A stretch of DNA of 64,000 bases from positions 62,001-126,000 of the forward strand of contig MU863889.1 of NCBI GenBank assembly GCA_033296885.1. Reading direction: 5' to 3'. Positions 52,835 to 64,000 of this stretch are shown here, one piece after another (the first letter of the stretch is position 1; the number at the start of each line of letters is the position of its first letter). Origin of the DNA: Triangularia verruculosa. Lineage: Eukaryota; Ascomycota; Sordariomycetes; Sordariales; Podosporaceae. The translations under genes were made by a program, and so were the position numbers. The notes below the pieces were generated by a model. The model was not told the origin of the DNA. It saw only the letters and a program-made list of their open reading frames with translations, and made no database searches.

Positions 52835-54400
52835 ATGCTGGTGAGGACTGTGCCCCTACTGATCCCCACTGTATTGGTAACAACCTCCCTTTCCCAATCT
52901 TGCCACCCAGCAGTCAAGCCACACACCCAAATCACCACAACAAGCGGCCTCATAACCGGCCATCTTGCCCCGTACAGCGAATGTGTCCTAGAATACCTCG
53001 GAATACCCTATGCAAAGCCCCCCATCGGAGACCTACGATTTGCGCCACCTCAAAAACTCCTCACCCCAGATCTCCTCTACGACGCCTCCTCCTTCGGCTA
53101 TGACTGCCCCCTAACACCCTCTAAACCAGTCGCCTACCCCAACTTCACCCCCCAAGCCCAAAGAATCATCAACTACTTTGCCTCCGCCGCCGGGACCCCC
53201 CAAAGCGAAGACTGTCTCACCCTCAACATCTGGACCAGACCCTCCGACTCCTCAAAACCAGTCCTCGTCTTCTTCTACGGCGGCCGCTTCACCATAGGCA
53301 ACACCAACACCCCCTTCTACAACGGCGCGCACCTCGCCTCCGCCAAAGACATCATTGTCGTAACAGTCAACTACCGCCTCAACATCTTCGGCTTCCCCGG
53401 CGCACCTTCCCTCCCCTCCCAAAACCTCGGCCTTCGCGACCAACGCCTCGCCGTAGAATGGGTACGCGATAACATCGCCGCTTTCGGCGGCGACCCCTCT
53501 AAAATCACACTAGGCGGACAGTCCTCCGGCGGCGTGAGCGTGGATTACTGGGCGTACGCCTACCCCGACGATCCCATCGCTCACGGGTTGATCGCTCACT
53601 CCGGCACGGCCTTCTCCTTCCCCCAGAATACCAAGTCCATTCAGGCAGCCAATTGGAACACAGTTGTCAACACCGTCAACTGCTCTTCCTCTTCAGACAC
53701 AATAGCATGCATGCGAAACGTTCCCTGGCAGGATCTCCTGTCCGCAGCATCGGGGATACGACCGGCAAAAAGCAACAGTGTTCTCCGTGGTATCCCCGCC
53801 TTCTGGCCCACGCCGGACGGTGATATTGTTTTTTCCTCGGTTGAGTATATGAGCCTCACCGCTGCCGGGAAGTTTGCCAGGATTCCGATCTTGCTGGGGA
53901 ATACGGATGATGAGAATGGGTACTACCAAGTTCCGGCGTATGCCCAAGGCGTCGTCCCTACGGACGAACAAGTCAGGGCTTTCTTGCTGGAGTCGTTTAC
54001 CTGCCCGGTGTTGTACCAGGCCAAGGCAAGGCGGGGTCATGGAGTGGCGTCGTATGTGTATCGGTACTTTGCCGACTGGGAGAACACGAGACTGTACCCG
54101 ACTTCGGGGGCGTATCACGGTGTTGATATGCATATGATTTTTGGGGCGTCGGAGGAGGTGAGCGGGTTGCCGGCGAGTGAGGGGCAGAAGGAATTGATGA
54201 GGATGATGCGGAAGGCGTGGGTTGCTTTTGCGGATGATCCGGTTGATGGGTTGGGGAGGGTTGGTTCGCCGAGGTTTGAGACTGGGGCCAGGACAATGAT
54301 TGAGATAGGAAGGTGGAATGAACCGGGGTTTGAGATGGTTGAGGTCGCGGGCTATGAGCGGGACTGTGAGGGTGTGATTTTTGGCGCACTGGGTCTATGA
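52835..54400 (+). CDS. Secreted type-B carboxylesterase/lipase
   Basis: Single exon, 521 aa. The signal peptide is MLVRTVPLLIPTVLVTTSLSQ. It has an alpha/beta-hydrolase fold with the family marks YLGIPYAKPPIGDLRFAPP, EDCLTLNIW and a nucleophile elbow G228-Q-S230-S-G232 (Ser230). The acid is probably the Glu in NTDDENGYY, and the base the His in GVDMHMIFG near the C-terminus. The oxyanion loop reads FFYGGRFTIG rather than the usual HGGGF, so the first His is Tyr and the third Gly is Arg. Activity may be altered. The substrate is unknown. Codon use in the first half is strongly C-ending, as in highly expressed fungal genes. Confidence 0.85.
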   Translation: MLVRTVPLLIPTVLVTTSLSQSCHPAVKPHTQITTTSGLITGHLAPYSECVLEYLGIPYAKPPIGDLRFAPPQKLLTPDLLYDASSFGYDCPLTPSKPVAYPNFTPQAQRIINYFASAAGTPQSEDCLTLNIWTRPSDSSKPVLVFFYGGRFTIGNTNTPFYNGAHLASAKDIIVVTVNYRLNIFGFPGAPSLPSQNLGLRDQRLAVEWVRDNIAAFGGDPSKITLGGQSSGGVSVDYWAYAYPDDPIAHGLIAHSGTAFSFPQNTKSIQAANWNTVVNTVNCSSSSDTIACMRNVPWQDLLSAASGIRPAKSNSVLRGIPAFWPTPDGDIVFSSVEYMSLTAAGKFARIPILLGNTDDENGYYQVPAYAQGVVPTDEQVRAFLLESFTCPVLYQAKARRGHGVASYVYRYFADWENTRLYPTSGAYHGVDMHMIFGASEEVSGLPASEGQKELMRMMRKAWVAFADDPVDGLGRVGSPRFETGARTMIEIGRWNEPGFEMVEVAGYERDCEGVIFGALGL

Positions 54401-54776
54401 ATATCTTCGTTGGCTACAAAGTTGGTGGCTTTGTCGAATCTAGAAGGAGATACGACGCAGTTGAGAATGGAAACCAAGAGGGCTCCTGCATTAATCAGTG
54501 TGCAGCCTTATGAACGAGGACGGAAGGTTTTGCCCGCAGAAGGATCTTTTCATCGAGAGCCTCAGGTTGAGTTGCTGTCCCCGCCTGCCAAAGTTGATTC
54601 TCGAAGCTCTAAGTTCGAATTTTCTTTTTGGTGCCTCATGGTCGATCGAATTTTCACCACCCGCGACCCATCAACCATCATTATTCTCTGTACTGAATTA
54701 TCATTACCATCCTACATCTATTTTTATCGAATTAAATACAGTCACATCGTCCGATCTATGCCACGCCTGGTTCACC
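54401..54776. other. Intergenic, no gene supported
   Basis: Esterase 3' region and 5' region of the next gene; the longer frame opening at 54498 is leader sequence. Confidence 0.45.
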
Positions 54777-55436
54777 ATGGCGTCCGGCAAGAGCCTCAAG
54801 GACTCTATCACTAACATCCGCGGATGGCATCAGAGAATCACCCTTGCCCTTGACTATGGCGGGCAGGACGTCGGTTACCTCTTCCAACGGATGAAGTGGG
54901 CGGTGGAGGACATGGAACAGCGCTTTGACAAGTACTTCCCTCCTCCCAACATCGACACTGAGGAGGGCCGCAAGGCTGAGGACCAACTCAACGAGTTTCT
55001 CGAGACCTGGGGCTTGAGCATTGAAGATATGGACACCGAGGAGTTCTTGACCAGCCTCATGCACCTCTTCAATAGGGATATCGAGCCAAAGTACCAGCTG
55101 AAGGACTTGGACTCTCAGCACATCAGCCCGTGTGGCGTCTGGATGATGATGGAGGCTCTTGCGCCTATTGTCGACAAAGGGGTAAGTTTAACACAGCTCT
55201 CTCGTGATTCTGCCCTGAACTGACACCACTTCCCCCGACAGGTCCCTGCGGAGGAGACTCCTAAAGAAGAGCCCAAGTCGCCCGAGCTGCCCCCTGTCCG
55301 TCTGGTCACCTGCACTGGCTGTGGCGGGAAGAAGCAATACGGAACGAACCGGCTTCCCCTCAAGAGAGTTCGTGGAATCGGTCGATTGCGCCGTCAGAGA
55401 CAGCGGAAGGAGAGGCGCTCGGGTCACGCTGACTGA
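54777..55436 (+). CDS. Hypothetical protein with C-terminal Cys/Arg motif
   Basis: Exon 1 is 54777-55181 and exon 2 is 55242-55436. The intron (60 bp) has GTAAGT donor, AACTGAC branch and GACAG acceptor, phase 0. The product is 199 aa. Residues 1-~130 are alpha-helical and acidic (ITLALDYGGQDVGYLFQRMKWAVEDMEQRFDKYF, LNEFLETWGLSIEDMDTEEFLTSLMHLF). The C-terminus has a lone CTGCGGKKQYG Cys pair, zinc-knuckle-like but with only three Cys, followed by a very Arg-rich end (GRLRRQRQRKERR). This could bind nucleic acid; family not recognised. Confidence 0.6.
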
Positions 55437-56038
55437 ATCGGTGGGCCGAGAGATGGACACACGGGAAGCAACGAACGGAGCCGGTGGAGTTTGAGTCATC
55501 AAAATTATGGAACATCATTCAAAACTCGGTATTTATACATAACCAGTAGCGTAATAAGGAACACATCATAGACCATTAGGTCGAAGAGGAAGCAGGGGTC
55601 AGGTAACCAAGCGCTGTAGTGATGAACCGGAATGCATGCTTAATTCTAGAAAACAACAAGGGTTATTTCATCAACTATCAAAACACGCAACAGTCAAACA
55701 AAGGTACCGCAGTGCTAAAACAACAGGTGAAACAAACAACATGCCCCTTTCATGTACCCACGCCTCTACCAATTCCTCCTGTCATGTCTCATATGTACTC
55801 ATCATCAGCCCGCCGATCTCACCGTCCCCCTCCTCCTATCACACCCACCCTCCGACCTTGATTTCCTCAACCCCAACGAACTCCTCCTGCTTCTCCTCCT
55901 ACCCCCCGACACAGAATCCTCCACAGTCTTGCCACTCCTGACACTTGCACTCCGTACACTTCCACTCGTCCCGCTACCCCCTGATCTACTCTTCCTGCTC
56001 AATCTCCTTCTACTCTTCCGGCTCAGAAGTCCACGTTC
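55437..56038. other. Intergenic, no gene supported
   Basis: Convergent 3' regions. Pyrimidine-rich DNA at about 55800-56030 is antisense to the end of VPS13. Confidence 0.4.
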
Positions 56039-59000
56039 CTACTCCAATCCCCTGAACCTTCGATTAAACTCCTCCACTGCTACCGCCACCATTCTGTAGA
56101 TAAACGTCCGGCCGCTCTCCTGTCCAATAGGAATGAATGGCCCGTTCGTACCACCGCGCAACGTCAGACTCAGGCCTGTCCTCTCCTTCGCAATGGTTTG
56201 AATATCTTTGAGGGGAACATCCCACTCCGTCTGCAGCCTCCGGCTCCTAATCAACAGGATCCGCGAGTACGTCACCATGACCACCATATCTTCCGTTGGC
56301 AGCTCCAGATGGGCAATGTACTGCTCGTCGAAATACTTGCCATTGTCGACTTGCTTCAGCCAGGACTGACCCAAGGCCTCACGCTGGCTGTAGGGGCGAA
56401 CAATGCCATCGGCGGGGATGTATCTCGGTAATCTGACACGGTCAAGTTCGCTGCCGTCAAACACCGTAGTGGTATTCCGCACACCTTCAGAGATATTTGA
56501 TGCGAAATCCAAGACTCCAATTGCCGGCTTGGTAGCGAGACCAACAACACCCTTACCAATACCTTTGAAGAACCCAAGTGCGCCCTCTTGCTCCGCCCCC
56601 TCCAATGGCTTCCTCGCCAGACCACCAACACCTGAAGCGACAGAAGTAAACAGGCTGTTAGCACCCGCCGTAACACCGTAAATGGCGTGCTTTGGCCGGT
56701 TCCGAGCACGAGTAATGCGTCGTCGATCCTGGAACTGCTTATCCATGGTGGCCGCAGCGAGACCCTTGGCGAAACTGCCAGTGACCTTCGAGAACGAGTC
56801 ACTGACGCCAAACACCGACTTCTTGAAGAACGAACCTGCACCACGGGCGACACCGAGACCAAAGTCCTCAGGTTTGTCGGACATGATAAGGCCTTGGTAT
56901 GGTTCGTAAAAGATGTCGGCGAAGCCAGAGCTGATGTTGTTGAACAGACCGACAGGGTTACCGAGGAAGTCAGCGCTACCCAGGATCTTGTGCACTTGAT
57001 ACAGCGCTTCTTGGCTGTAGTGATTTGACACATTCTGGATCAGGATTGGGATGGAGACGCGGACGTTCTCAAGCATCAGGGCGTTGAACCGGATGGGCGC
57101 ATCGTTGATGTTGCCGATGGCCATGGTCATGACGTTGAAGAAGAACATGACAGGATTGCGAGACGATGTCTTGTCTTCGGCATTGACACGCTCTGTGCGT
57201 ACAAACGACAGGTCAAGCTGCATGGGCTGGATGTTGAGAACCTCAAAGTAAATGTCCTTGCCCGACTGCTGCTGCTTTGGTTGCGGGATGTCAATGTTGT
57301 CATCGCACAGCTTGTCCTCTTCGACAGTGTCGGACCACGATGCACCGGGGACCTTGGAGAACTCCAAAACGGCATAGATGAAGTCTTCGTCGAGTTCAAC
57401 TGTCATCTCTTGCAAGAGGACAGTCGCGTACTTAATGTACTCGACACCGTAGGAATCATCCTTAACACGAGTGACCATTGCGTGCAACGACGGGTGAGCG
57501 TCAACCTCCTGAGCGCGCTTCGGGACCACGCTAGGGTACAGGATCATAGGGAAGATGCCGCCATAGAGTTGGTTGTCAATCTGGATCCATTTCACAGCCA
57601 AGCTCACGGTCTGATAAAGAGGCGAGTCGCTGTATCGGAGCGCGACGTCTCGGAAGGTGATGTACGCCAGCTCTTTGAGCTGTGAGTTGATGAGCGAGAC
57701 GCCAATACCAGACAGACGCAGCTGGGCCCGGAAGGTGGTGCCCGTGTCCAATTCCTTGGCCTCGAAGCCTTCGCGGCTGGTGGTAGATCCTGCGTTGGAC
57801 TTTTGCCGGTACAAGCTCTTGGACTGCTTGAAGTTGGAAAGGATCAGAGTTTGTGTTGGGCCGTCAGCGGTTACATTGATGTCGATAATTTTGGACTGTC
57901 CGTTGGTGCCGACAAACTTCATGGGCATCAGGTTACCAATCTCAGCGAGCTTGACATAACGCTCCTTGTTGTAAGCACTGATGCACACCTCCTTGTGCTT
58001 CGCTGCTGGGAAGTCCCAAGCATAAGGCATGATGCTTCTCGGTGGCAGGCGGTAGCGCACGGGCCTCCAACCAGACCGGTCCTCAGTCCCGTCCTCATCG
58101 ATGTTGGGGTTGACTTGGTAGAAGGTGAACTCGGTGTCGCTTTCGTTACGCATCGAAAATGGCCAGGCCTTTTGCTCCATCGACAGGTTGAGGAAGATGG
58201 TGGCATCCTCCATGAGAATATCAACCCTCACGAGGCGCTGGCGCTGGCCAGCCTTGGCGATCTTGATGTGTGTGGTACCAAGATCCGAGATGTTGAAGGG
58301 CGCTGTCCACTGATTGTCAACACCAGGATGGCACATGCAGAGCTGCTTGATATGTCCTCTGTTGAGGAAGTGCAGTGGGCGGAAGGCACCGCTCTTTAGC
58401 GAAATAAGGCCGGACGAGCTGGGCTCCCGAATGTTGATGTCTTCGCCAAGCTTGTTCTGGATGACATATCTTGGCGCGAGGGTAACCGTCTTGATCATCT
58501 TGTATTTGCCCTGACCAGACTCGACAGTGACACCAAGATGAATCTCGGCGTTCCGTGTTGGTGAGTTGAGAACAACTTCCGATGAGCTTCCAATGGCGTC
58601 GAAACTCTGCGGCTTACTCCACTCCGAGTCACCGACCTTGAGTAGAGCGCGGTTGCGGTGATCGTCGCTATTGAACGAAAACATCATGGGCTTCGTCTTC
58701 CGATGACTGTTGTCGCCAATGTCGATGAGTGCCTGACCCGCCGCAGCCTTGGCTTGTTGCATGAAGCCCTTGGAACGGACGCTGACATCCATACCGGTCT
58801 TGTTGAGGACGACATAAGGGCTGTAGACGGTGACCTTGAACGCACCACCGCTATCGGGAATGCGATAGTAGTGTAGCCGCAGGTTAAGCGCCATACCGGC
58901 ATCGTCCTTGCAGACAAGATGCGTTTCCTTCTTGAAGTCGTCGGTTGCTCCAGCGTTGATGATGGCAAACTCGCTCGGCTTGAACATAGTATCTTGCATA

Positions 59001-62000
59001 TCGACACTAAGCAGCAGGAGATGCGACAGCTCGACAACGTGGACAGGGCTGACGCCGCCCTTTCGCAAGAAATTGGACCAGTCCTTCTTGGTGTTCTTGT
59101 CGTATATCCTATACTTGAAGTCATAAGGCAGCAAGTTCTCCAATGTGACTGGCGCGGACAGCTTCAGACGCATGTATGGGTAGTTTCTGCAAAGGTCAGC
59201 GACAGATCACCTTACCAAGGGTCAGAACTGGAAGAGACATACCTAGTCATGGGATTGGCCTTGTCAAAGCGAGCAGACATCTGGAAATAGAAGGGCTCGG
59301 CGTGGTCCCCCTTGCACACCAAGGTCTTGGTCGGCCGCTTAAGCAAATCCCTCCACCACAGCGTGTCGTTGCTCCATCCATACCCAAACCCAGGATCAGG
59401 ACGAACAAGCAAGCTCTTCAAGTATACAGCACCCACAGGCGCAGGGCGGCTTTCACCTGGCGCGATCTTCTCAATTTTGAGAAGGTGACCTTCGTGCGCA
59501 TCGTACACACCGATCTCCACTGGAATATCCGTGTCGTTTTCCACCAAGAGGGGACTGCGAAGCGTGACGTATTTGACGTTGTCGGTCCCAAGTTCAACAT
59601 GGACCAAAAGTTTGTGGAGAACCTGATCCGCCTTGGGCTTCAAAGCATACAAGAACTCGCCCTCTCGGGTGAGGCGAATGTTCTTAACCATGTCAAACCC
59701 GCTGCCCTCAAGCTGTACCGCAACGCTGCTGGCGACGTTCTCTGCTAGGAGATTCTCACGCATCTTCTCCCAGTCTTCAAAACTCCAAGGTGCTTCTTGT
59801 CCATCTTCGAGTCTGAGAGATGTCGACTCTTCACTGCTTTGTCGCTTGGCATGAACGACCACGTTGAACCCTGTGTAGTTGCGAATGCGGTATGGTGCTT
59901 CGGAACCACGGGGCTTGGATAGCACATCCTGGTCTTGCGAGAAGAAAGCAAAGGATTTGGACAACAGCGCGATACTGGCGGTCGTGACAGTGACGTCAAA
60001 CGTGCGATTGGAGGCGACATCAACTGACGTGACACCCGTGGCCTGGTCCCGAGCGACACCAAGACCAACTTGCCAAGGCTCGATGAGAGGCTCCCACGCC
60101 GACTTGGCAAAGTTGTAGATGTTGGTGTACATCTCAATGGAGGCCTCGGCCTTCAGATTGGATGACCAGTTCGCTGCGGTGCTGGTGAACTTCTTGACGC
60201 TCATATCAAGAATGGGAAGTTCGTGCAGATCGCCGATGAGCACTAGACGAACCCCATCAATGGTGGCCGTAAGCTCCTCATATCTTGGAGGTGTCGTGAC
60301 GACATCATGGGGCACTTGTTGCCCGGACCTGTTGGAGCGGCCAGAGGTGCTCGCGCCGCCGACGCTCTTCCTGCTCGCCCGCGTTCTGGCAGCCAGAGTG
60401 GATGCGCCCTTCCCGCTGGCTGATCGCTGTTTCAATCCTGGCGGCGCCTTGAGTTGTTTCGCCTTCTGATCCGAGGCCTTCGTGGTAGTGCCAGTATTGG
60501 GGGTGCCGCCAGACAGCTCAGATGCCTTGGTGATGGTTTGCATCACGAGCAAAATATCCCGCAACGACACGCGAAGGATAAGGGGCTCGACATCAACATG
60601 GATCTTGGTTGTCTGGGGCTGTGAGTTGTCCATGGACACCTGGATGGAGAAGTCATCGATGATCCTCAGTCGGGAATCATCGAAGCGATCCATACGACAC
60701 AGGAACATGCCACACTGGGAGACCTGGAAGGTGAAGGCATGCTGTTGGGACAAAAGCACTTGCTTGGTCCCCAACACTAGTGCCTCTGAGCTGGCACTCA
60801 GGGGGTTGGCGATAAGAATGACCTGGGCATCAACAACATTGACGCGGTAGGCAAAGGTCATCTTCTTGGGTTCTGGGGTTTTGGGGCCTTCGATCTGCTT
60901 GGACGGAGAAATCCCGCGGCTGCTACTTTCGGAAGGTCTGCTGAGACTAACTTGCATAGAGTCCGCATCGCTCATCTCCTCCGGGCTCTCGATTGGACTG
61001 ATATCTGGAACGGCTGGTGGCTCAGGAACTTGTGTACCAACAGTAATAAACTTCTGCAATGCAAACAGGTAATCCAAGGCGAAGATGACACGGGGACTGT
61101 CGATAGCAATCATGGCAATGACATTCCTTTCCTCGCCTCCCGACATGGTGATGCTGGCCATGAACTGCTGCACATCTTTGTTGTTGCTGGTCATGATGCG
61201 CCTGAACTTGTTGGTCTCGCGGTGGCGTGTATCGTATATGGTAAACGCCTGAATGACGAGCTCAGCTTCGAGGCTTCCATTTGAGTCCATCCGTGTCTTG
61301 AAAACACTGGAATCCAAGCTGAACTTGGAAAGGCTAGCAGCGTCCATATCGCCGACGGGGGCATCTTCCGAGGCGCGAATCAGCTCCAAGCCAATGGTGT
61401 TGACCGTAAAGACGAGATCGAGCTTGGTCCAGGCCTGACCATGTGTGCCGAGTTCCGGGCCCATGTCGATGAGCTTCTCGTTGCTGTTATCACTGTTGAA
61501 GCCCGTCATGGTCCTAGCACGCTCAAGGGTGGCATTATCGACGTCACGCTCAGCCTCCTCGTCACTCTGCTCAGCGCCACCAGCAAAGGCGGCAGGCACA
61601 GACCTTGACAATTCCAACAGGGAGTTCAGTTGGTAAGGAGTGAGACGAAGGTTAAAATCGGTCATGCTTCCTTCAATGTCAAAGTCAGGCCGCTTGACAC
61701 CCTCCCTGTGTTCCGCGTACGTGACCTTGAACTCGAGATCAACATGATCGATCAGCTCCAACTCTTCCGAGCGGTCGCCGGTGTAGTGGAAGTTTGATGT
61801 AAGCCGGATATTGCGGATACCAGCAGACAGCTTCATCGCAATATCAGCGTTCTCGGAATCGTCAAGCGGGGCAAACTTGTTCTGCGCGTAGATCTCTCCG
61901 AGGTAGGCGGTAATGACATCGCGCTTTGGCCTTTCTGGGACAACCACCCTTGGGAAGACTACAATGGGCGTGTTGATGACAACGTCGAACTTTATCCGGC

Positions 62001-64000
62001 CTGATGTTTGCTGTAGTTGGTTCGCCTGGTTGGCCGCAGCTTGGCGAGCAGCATTGTAGATGGCTTGCATCTTGCCGAATTTGACAAGGAAGTCAACAAT
62101 CTTGCGAAAAGGTTCCTCGAGGAAATTGACCTTGACGGAACCAGCACGCAGGAAAATAGACGAGTCATAGCCTGGATACTGCTCTGGTTTGAGAGGATCA
62201 AATGTCTCGTAGCGGAAATTGGCGAGCTCCTTGCCCTGAATTGTCACCAGTTGACGGAGACTGGAGTCCTCGGAAACGCCGAGGTTGACGTCGTCCACCA
62301 GCGTCAGATCGCCGAGCTTGGTGTTGACCCGCATGGTTCTGCCAAGAAGGAACACACCGACATCAGCATGATTGAACGACAGAGTGGCCAGCCGGATCCC
62401 GTCGTTATTCAGGATCATCCGAATACTCTTAAGGTCAACCTTGACGCGGATAGCTCCCGCTTCCTGCTGAAGCTCTTCCTCTGGGGGAACCACCTCCACA
62501 TCGACTTCCGAGTCATCGTCGGTGATGGCCTTTTGTGGGCCAGCATTGGCGTTGGCATTATTGTTTGTGAAAGTGACGAGGATGAAGTCAAGGAGCGTGA
62601 GAAGCGTCTTACGCGTGACGACAAGGTTGATCGTGGAGACAGCGACGTCGACGTTGGTCTCGATGCCTTCGTAGACAGTCATAAACTCTGGGGATTCCTT
62701 CCTGACCCTAACAAATTTGACATGCACCAGGTTTCTTGCTTGTTGCCGATCCTCGATGTCGCCCGAAGACACAATCGACTTGAACTCGGCAGGAGGGTTG
62801 TCCACAAAGTCATCAACAGTCACAGAGCCCAGAGACACTTCGGCTACCATGTCATATGGTCGGAGATAATATTGGACGCCAAAGTGTTCGGCCACCAACT
62901 CCACAAGCAGCTGATCGGGGCGTTTCTTGTCAGGGTCACTGCGGTAAAGAGATCCCTTGAGCTGATCGACGGTGAACTTGAACTCAAAGATGCGCTGCTG
63001 GAGCTTCAATTGGTCCTTGGTCGAGGTGTCTTTAGCGTCTTCAAACTTGTCATCATCGTCATCGAGGTCATCGTCGTTCAAGATGATTGCTTGTTGAGCA
63101 GTGGGGAACTGAAGCAGTTGAGTAGACGGCGCACGATCCACCCACCGCTGCGAGCGTGAAGATGCGTTGCTGGTAAGACGGGGGCGTTTAGGTCTTGTTT
63201 CTAGCGAGGCCTGGGCTTGGTCGCCATCGAACTTGGGTATCGCCACTTCGATGATACGCATGAGAGTTTTGTACTTGGCATCTGATGCGCTGACATGCAA
63301 CACAGGAAGATGTCCAGACACTTTGAGCTTTGTAAGGTTTGGCGCCTTGGGGATGATGGATGTCTCCACAACAAAGTTGACGTTGATTTTGTCGACAATG
63401 TGTAGCTTTTGGCGGTCATCCTTCTCCACCAGTTGTTGCTTGGTCTCCTTGATAGAAGGGCCAATCAAGACCTGGGTAGATGTGAGCTTGACCAAGAAGC
63501 GATCATACATTAGAGACTCCAGTCGCTTGAAGTCTTCAGCGGTGTAGCTCTGGTTTTGTTTAGATTGAACCTCCTTCATCGTGTCTCTGTCCACCAGTTC
63601 GCTGGTGAGACTGATGTGGCCGGCGTCCAGAATCAGGCATGTTGACTTCTTACTCGTTATGCTCTCTGGAATGATGATGAGAGGGGCTTGCAAGTCGAGC
63701 TTGGCATTCACAGTCTTGTGTTCTTCCAGGGCAAACTCCAATCCTGCTCTTGTCTGTTCACGAAGGCCCTCAACCGTGGCACCAGCAGTCTCCATGAGTG
63801 CGTTGATCGACTCCATGTGACGCTCCGGTGGCCGGAAGAAATCCGCGACCCCCACAACAACATTGGGATTCCACACAATCTCCAACGGCTTGAGCTTGGC
63901 AGTCACAGCGACATCGCCCTGCCCGTCGAGGGGGTTCTGCTCGACTTGGAACTGGAAGAATGCCTCGTTACCGTTCTGTTCTAGATCGGCAATGGACGGA
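56039..64000 (-). CDS. VPS13: Vacuolar protein sorting protein 13 (C-terminal ~2,635 aa; 5' end outside window)
   Basis: Two exons are visible: >64000-59243 and 59186-56039, joined across a 56-bp intron (GTATGT...TTTGCAG) in phase 2. Vps13 is a bridge-like lipid transporter at membrane contact sites. The first visible part (RFFRPPERHMESINALMETAGATVEGL-type segment, here ADFFRPPERHM) belongs to the N-terminal extended chorein groove, so about 500-550 residues are missing. The repeating beta-groove runs through the large exon. The adaptor-binding VAB (SHR-BD) region begins near the splice site (LKLSAPVTLENLLPYDFKYRIYDK). The C-terminal ATG2_C-like helices (VARGAGSFFKKSVFGVSDSFSKVTGS) and a PH-like end (LQTEWDVPLKDIQTI...FNRRFRGLE) close the protein. 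The frame is intact throughout. Confidence 0.95.

Noticed and set aside
62017..63159. 380-aa plus-strand frame inside VPS13
   Set aside because: Antisense shadow of the long VPS13 exon; no domain.

Overview
The window is nuclear DNA from a filamentous ascomycete (Pezizomycotina, most likely Sordariomycetes). The evidence is the many short introns of about 45-130 bp with GTRNGT donors and CTRAC-type branch sites, the fungus-restricted families (DUF3632, DUF7770, DUF6604, rhodopsin-domain PTH11-like membrane proteins, ankyrin proteins with an N-terminal STAND-type helical domain, CPS/KS-type diterpene cyclase), and a C-terminal piece of a fungal-length Vps13. The species assignment is inference. 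All exon structures were read by eye from splice signals and frame continuity.

Layout. 0.5-7.6 kb: a small one-TM protein gene, an Asn/Pro-repeat protein with an RNase T1-like domain and a frame break, a DUF3632 protein, a Cys-rich octapeptide-repeat protein and a rhodopsin-domain membrane protein. 8.5-12.8 kb: DUF7770 next to a kinase-fold APH pseudogene, then a truncated DUF7770 copy next to an intact APH gene. 13.3-20.3 kb: five small genes, all on the minus strand and spaced about 1.2-2 kb apart, for single-pass membrane proteins. In most of them the first exon is nothing but the ATG. 21.4-33.6 kb: a probable diterpenoid biosynthetic cluster with an MFS exporter, a CYP7/CYP8-like P450, a rhodopsin-domain membrane protein, a hemerythrin-like protein and a bifunctional class II/class I diterpene cyclase. 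34.6-55.4 kb: mixed accessory and unknown genes, including a large ankyrin protein, an F-box protein, a DUF6604 protein, a type-B carboxylesterase and several orphan membrane proteins. 56.0-64.0 kb: VPS13, minus strand, cut by the window edge.

Three near-complete copies and one fragment of a ~200-250 bp non-coding inverted-repeat element (MITE-like, 8-bp direct repeats on both sides) lie in intergenic DNA at 1.5, 16.2, 41.1 and 51.4 kb. No tRNA, rRNA or CRISPR was recognised.

How the genes work together. In the 21-34 kb block the cyclase would make a cyclic diterpene from GGPP, the P450 would oxidise it and the MFS protein would export it. The hemerythrin-like and rhodopsin-domain proteins are accessory by position only. 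No GGPP synthase or cluster-specific transcription factor is visible. The best candidates for something undescribed are the ATG-only-exon membrane-protein family and the CC-x-S-D octapeptide-repeat protein.
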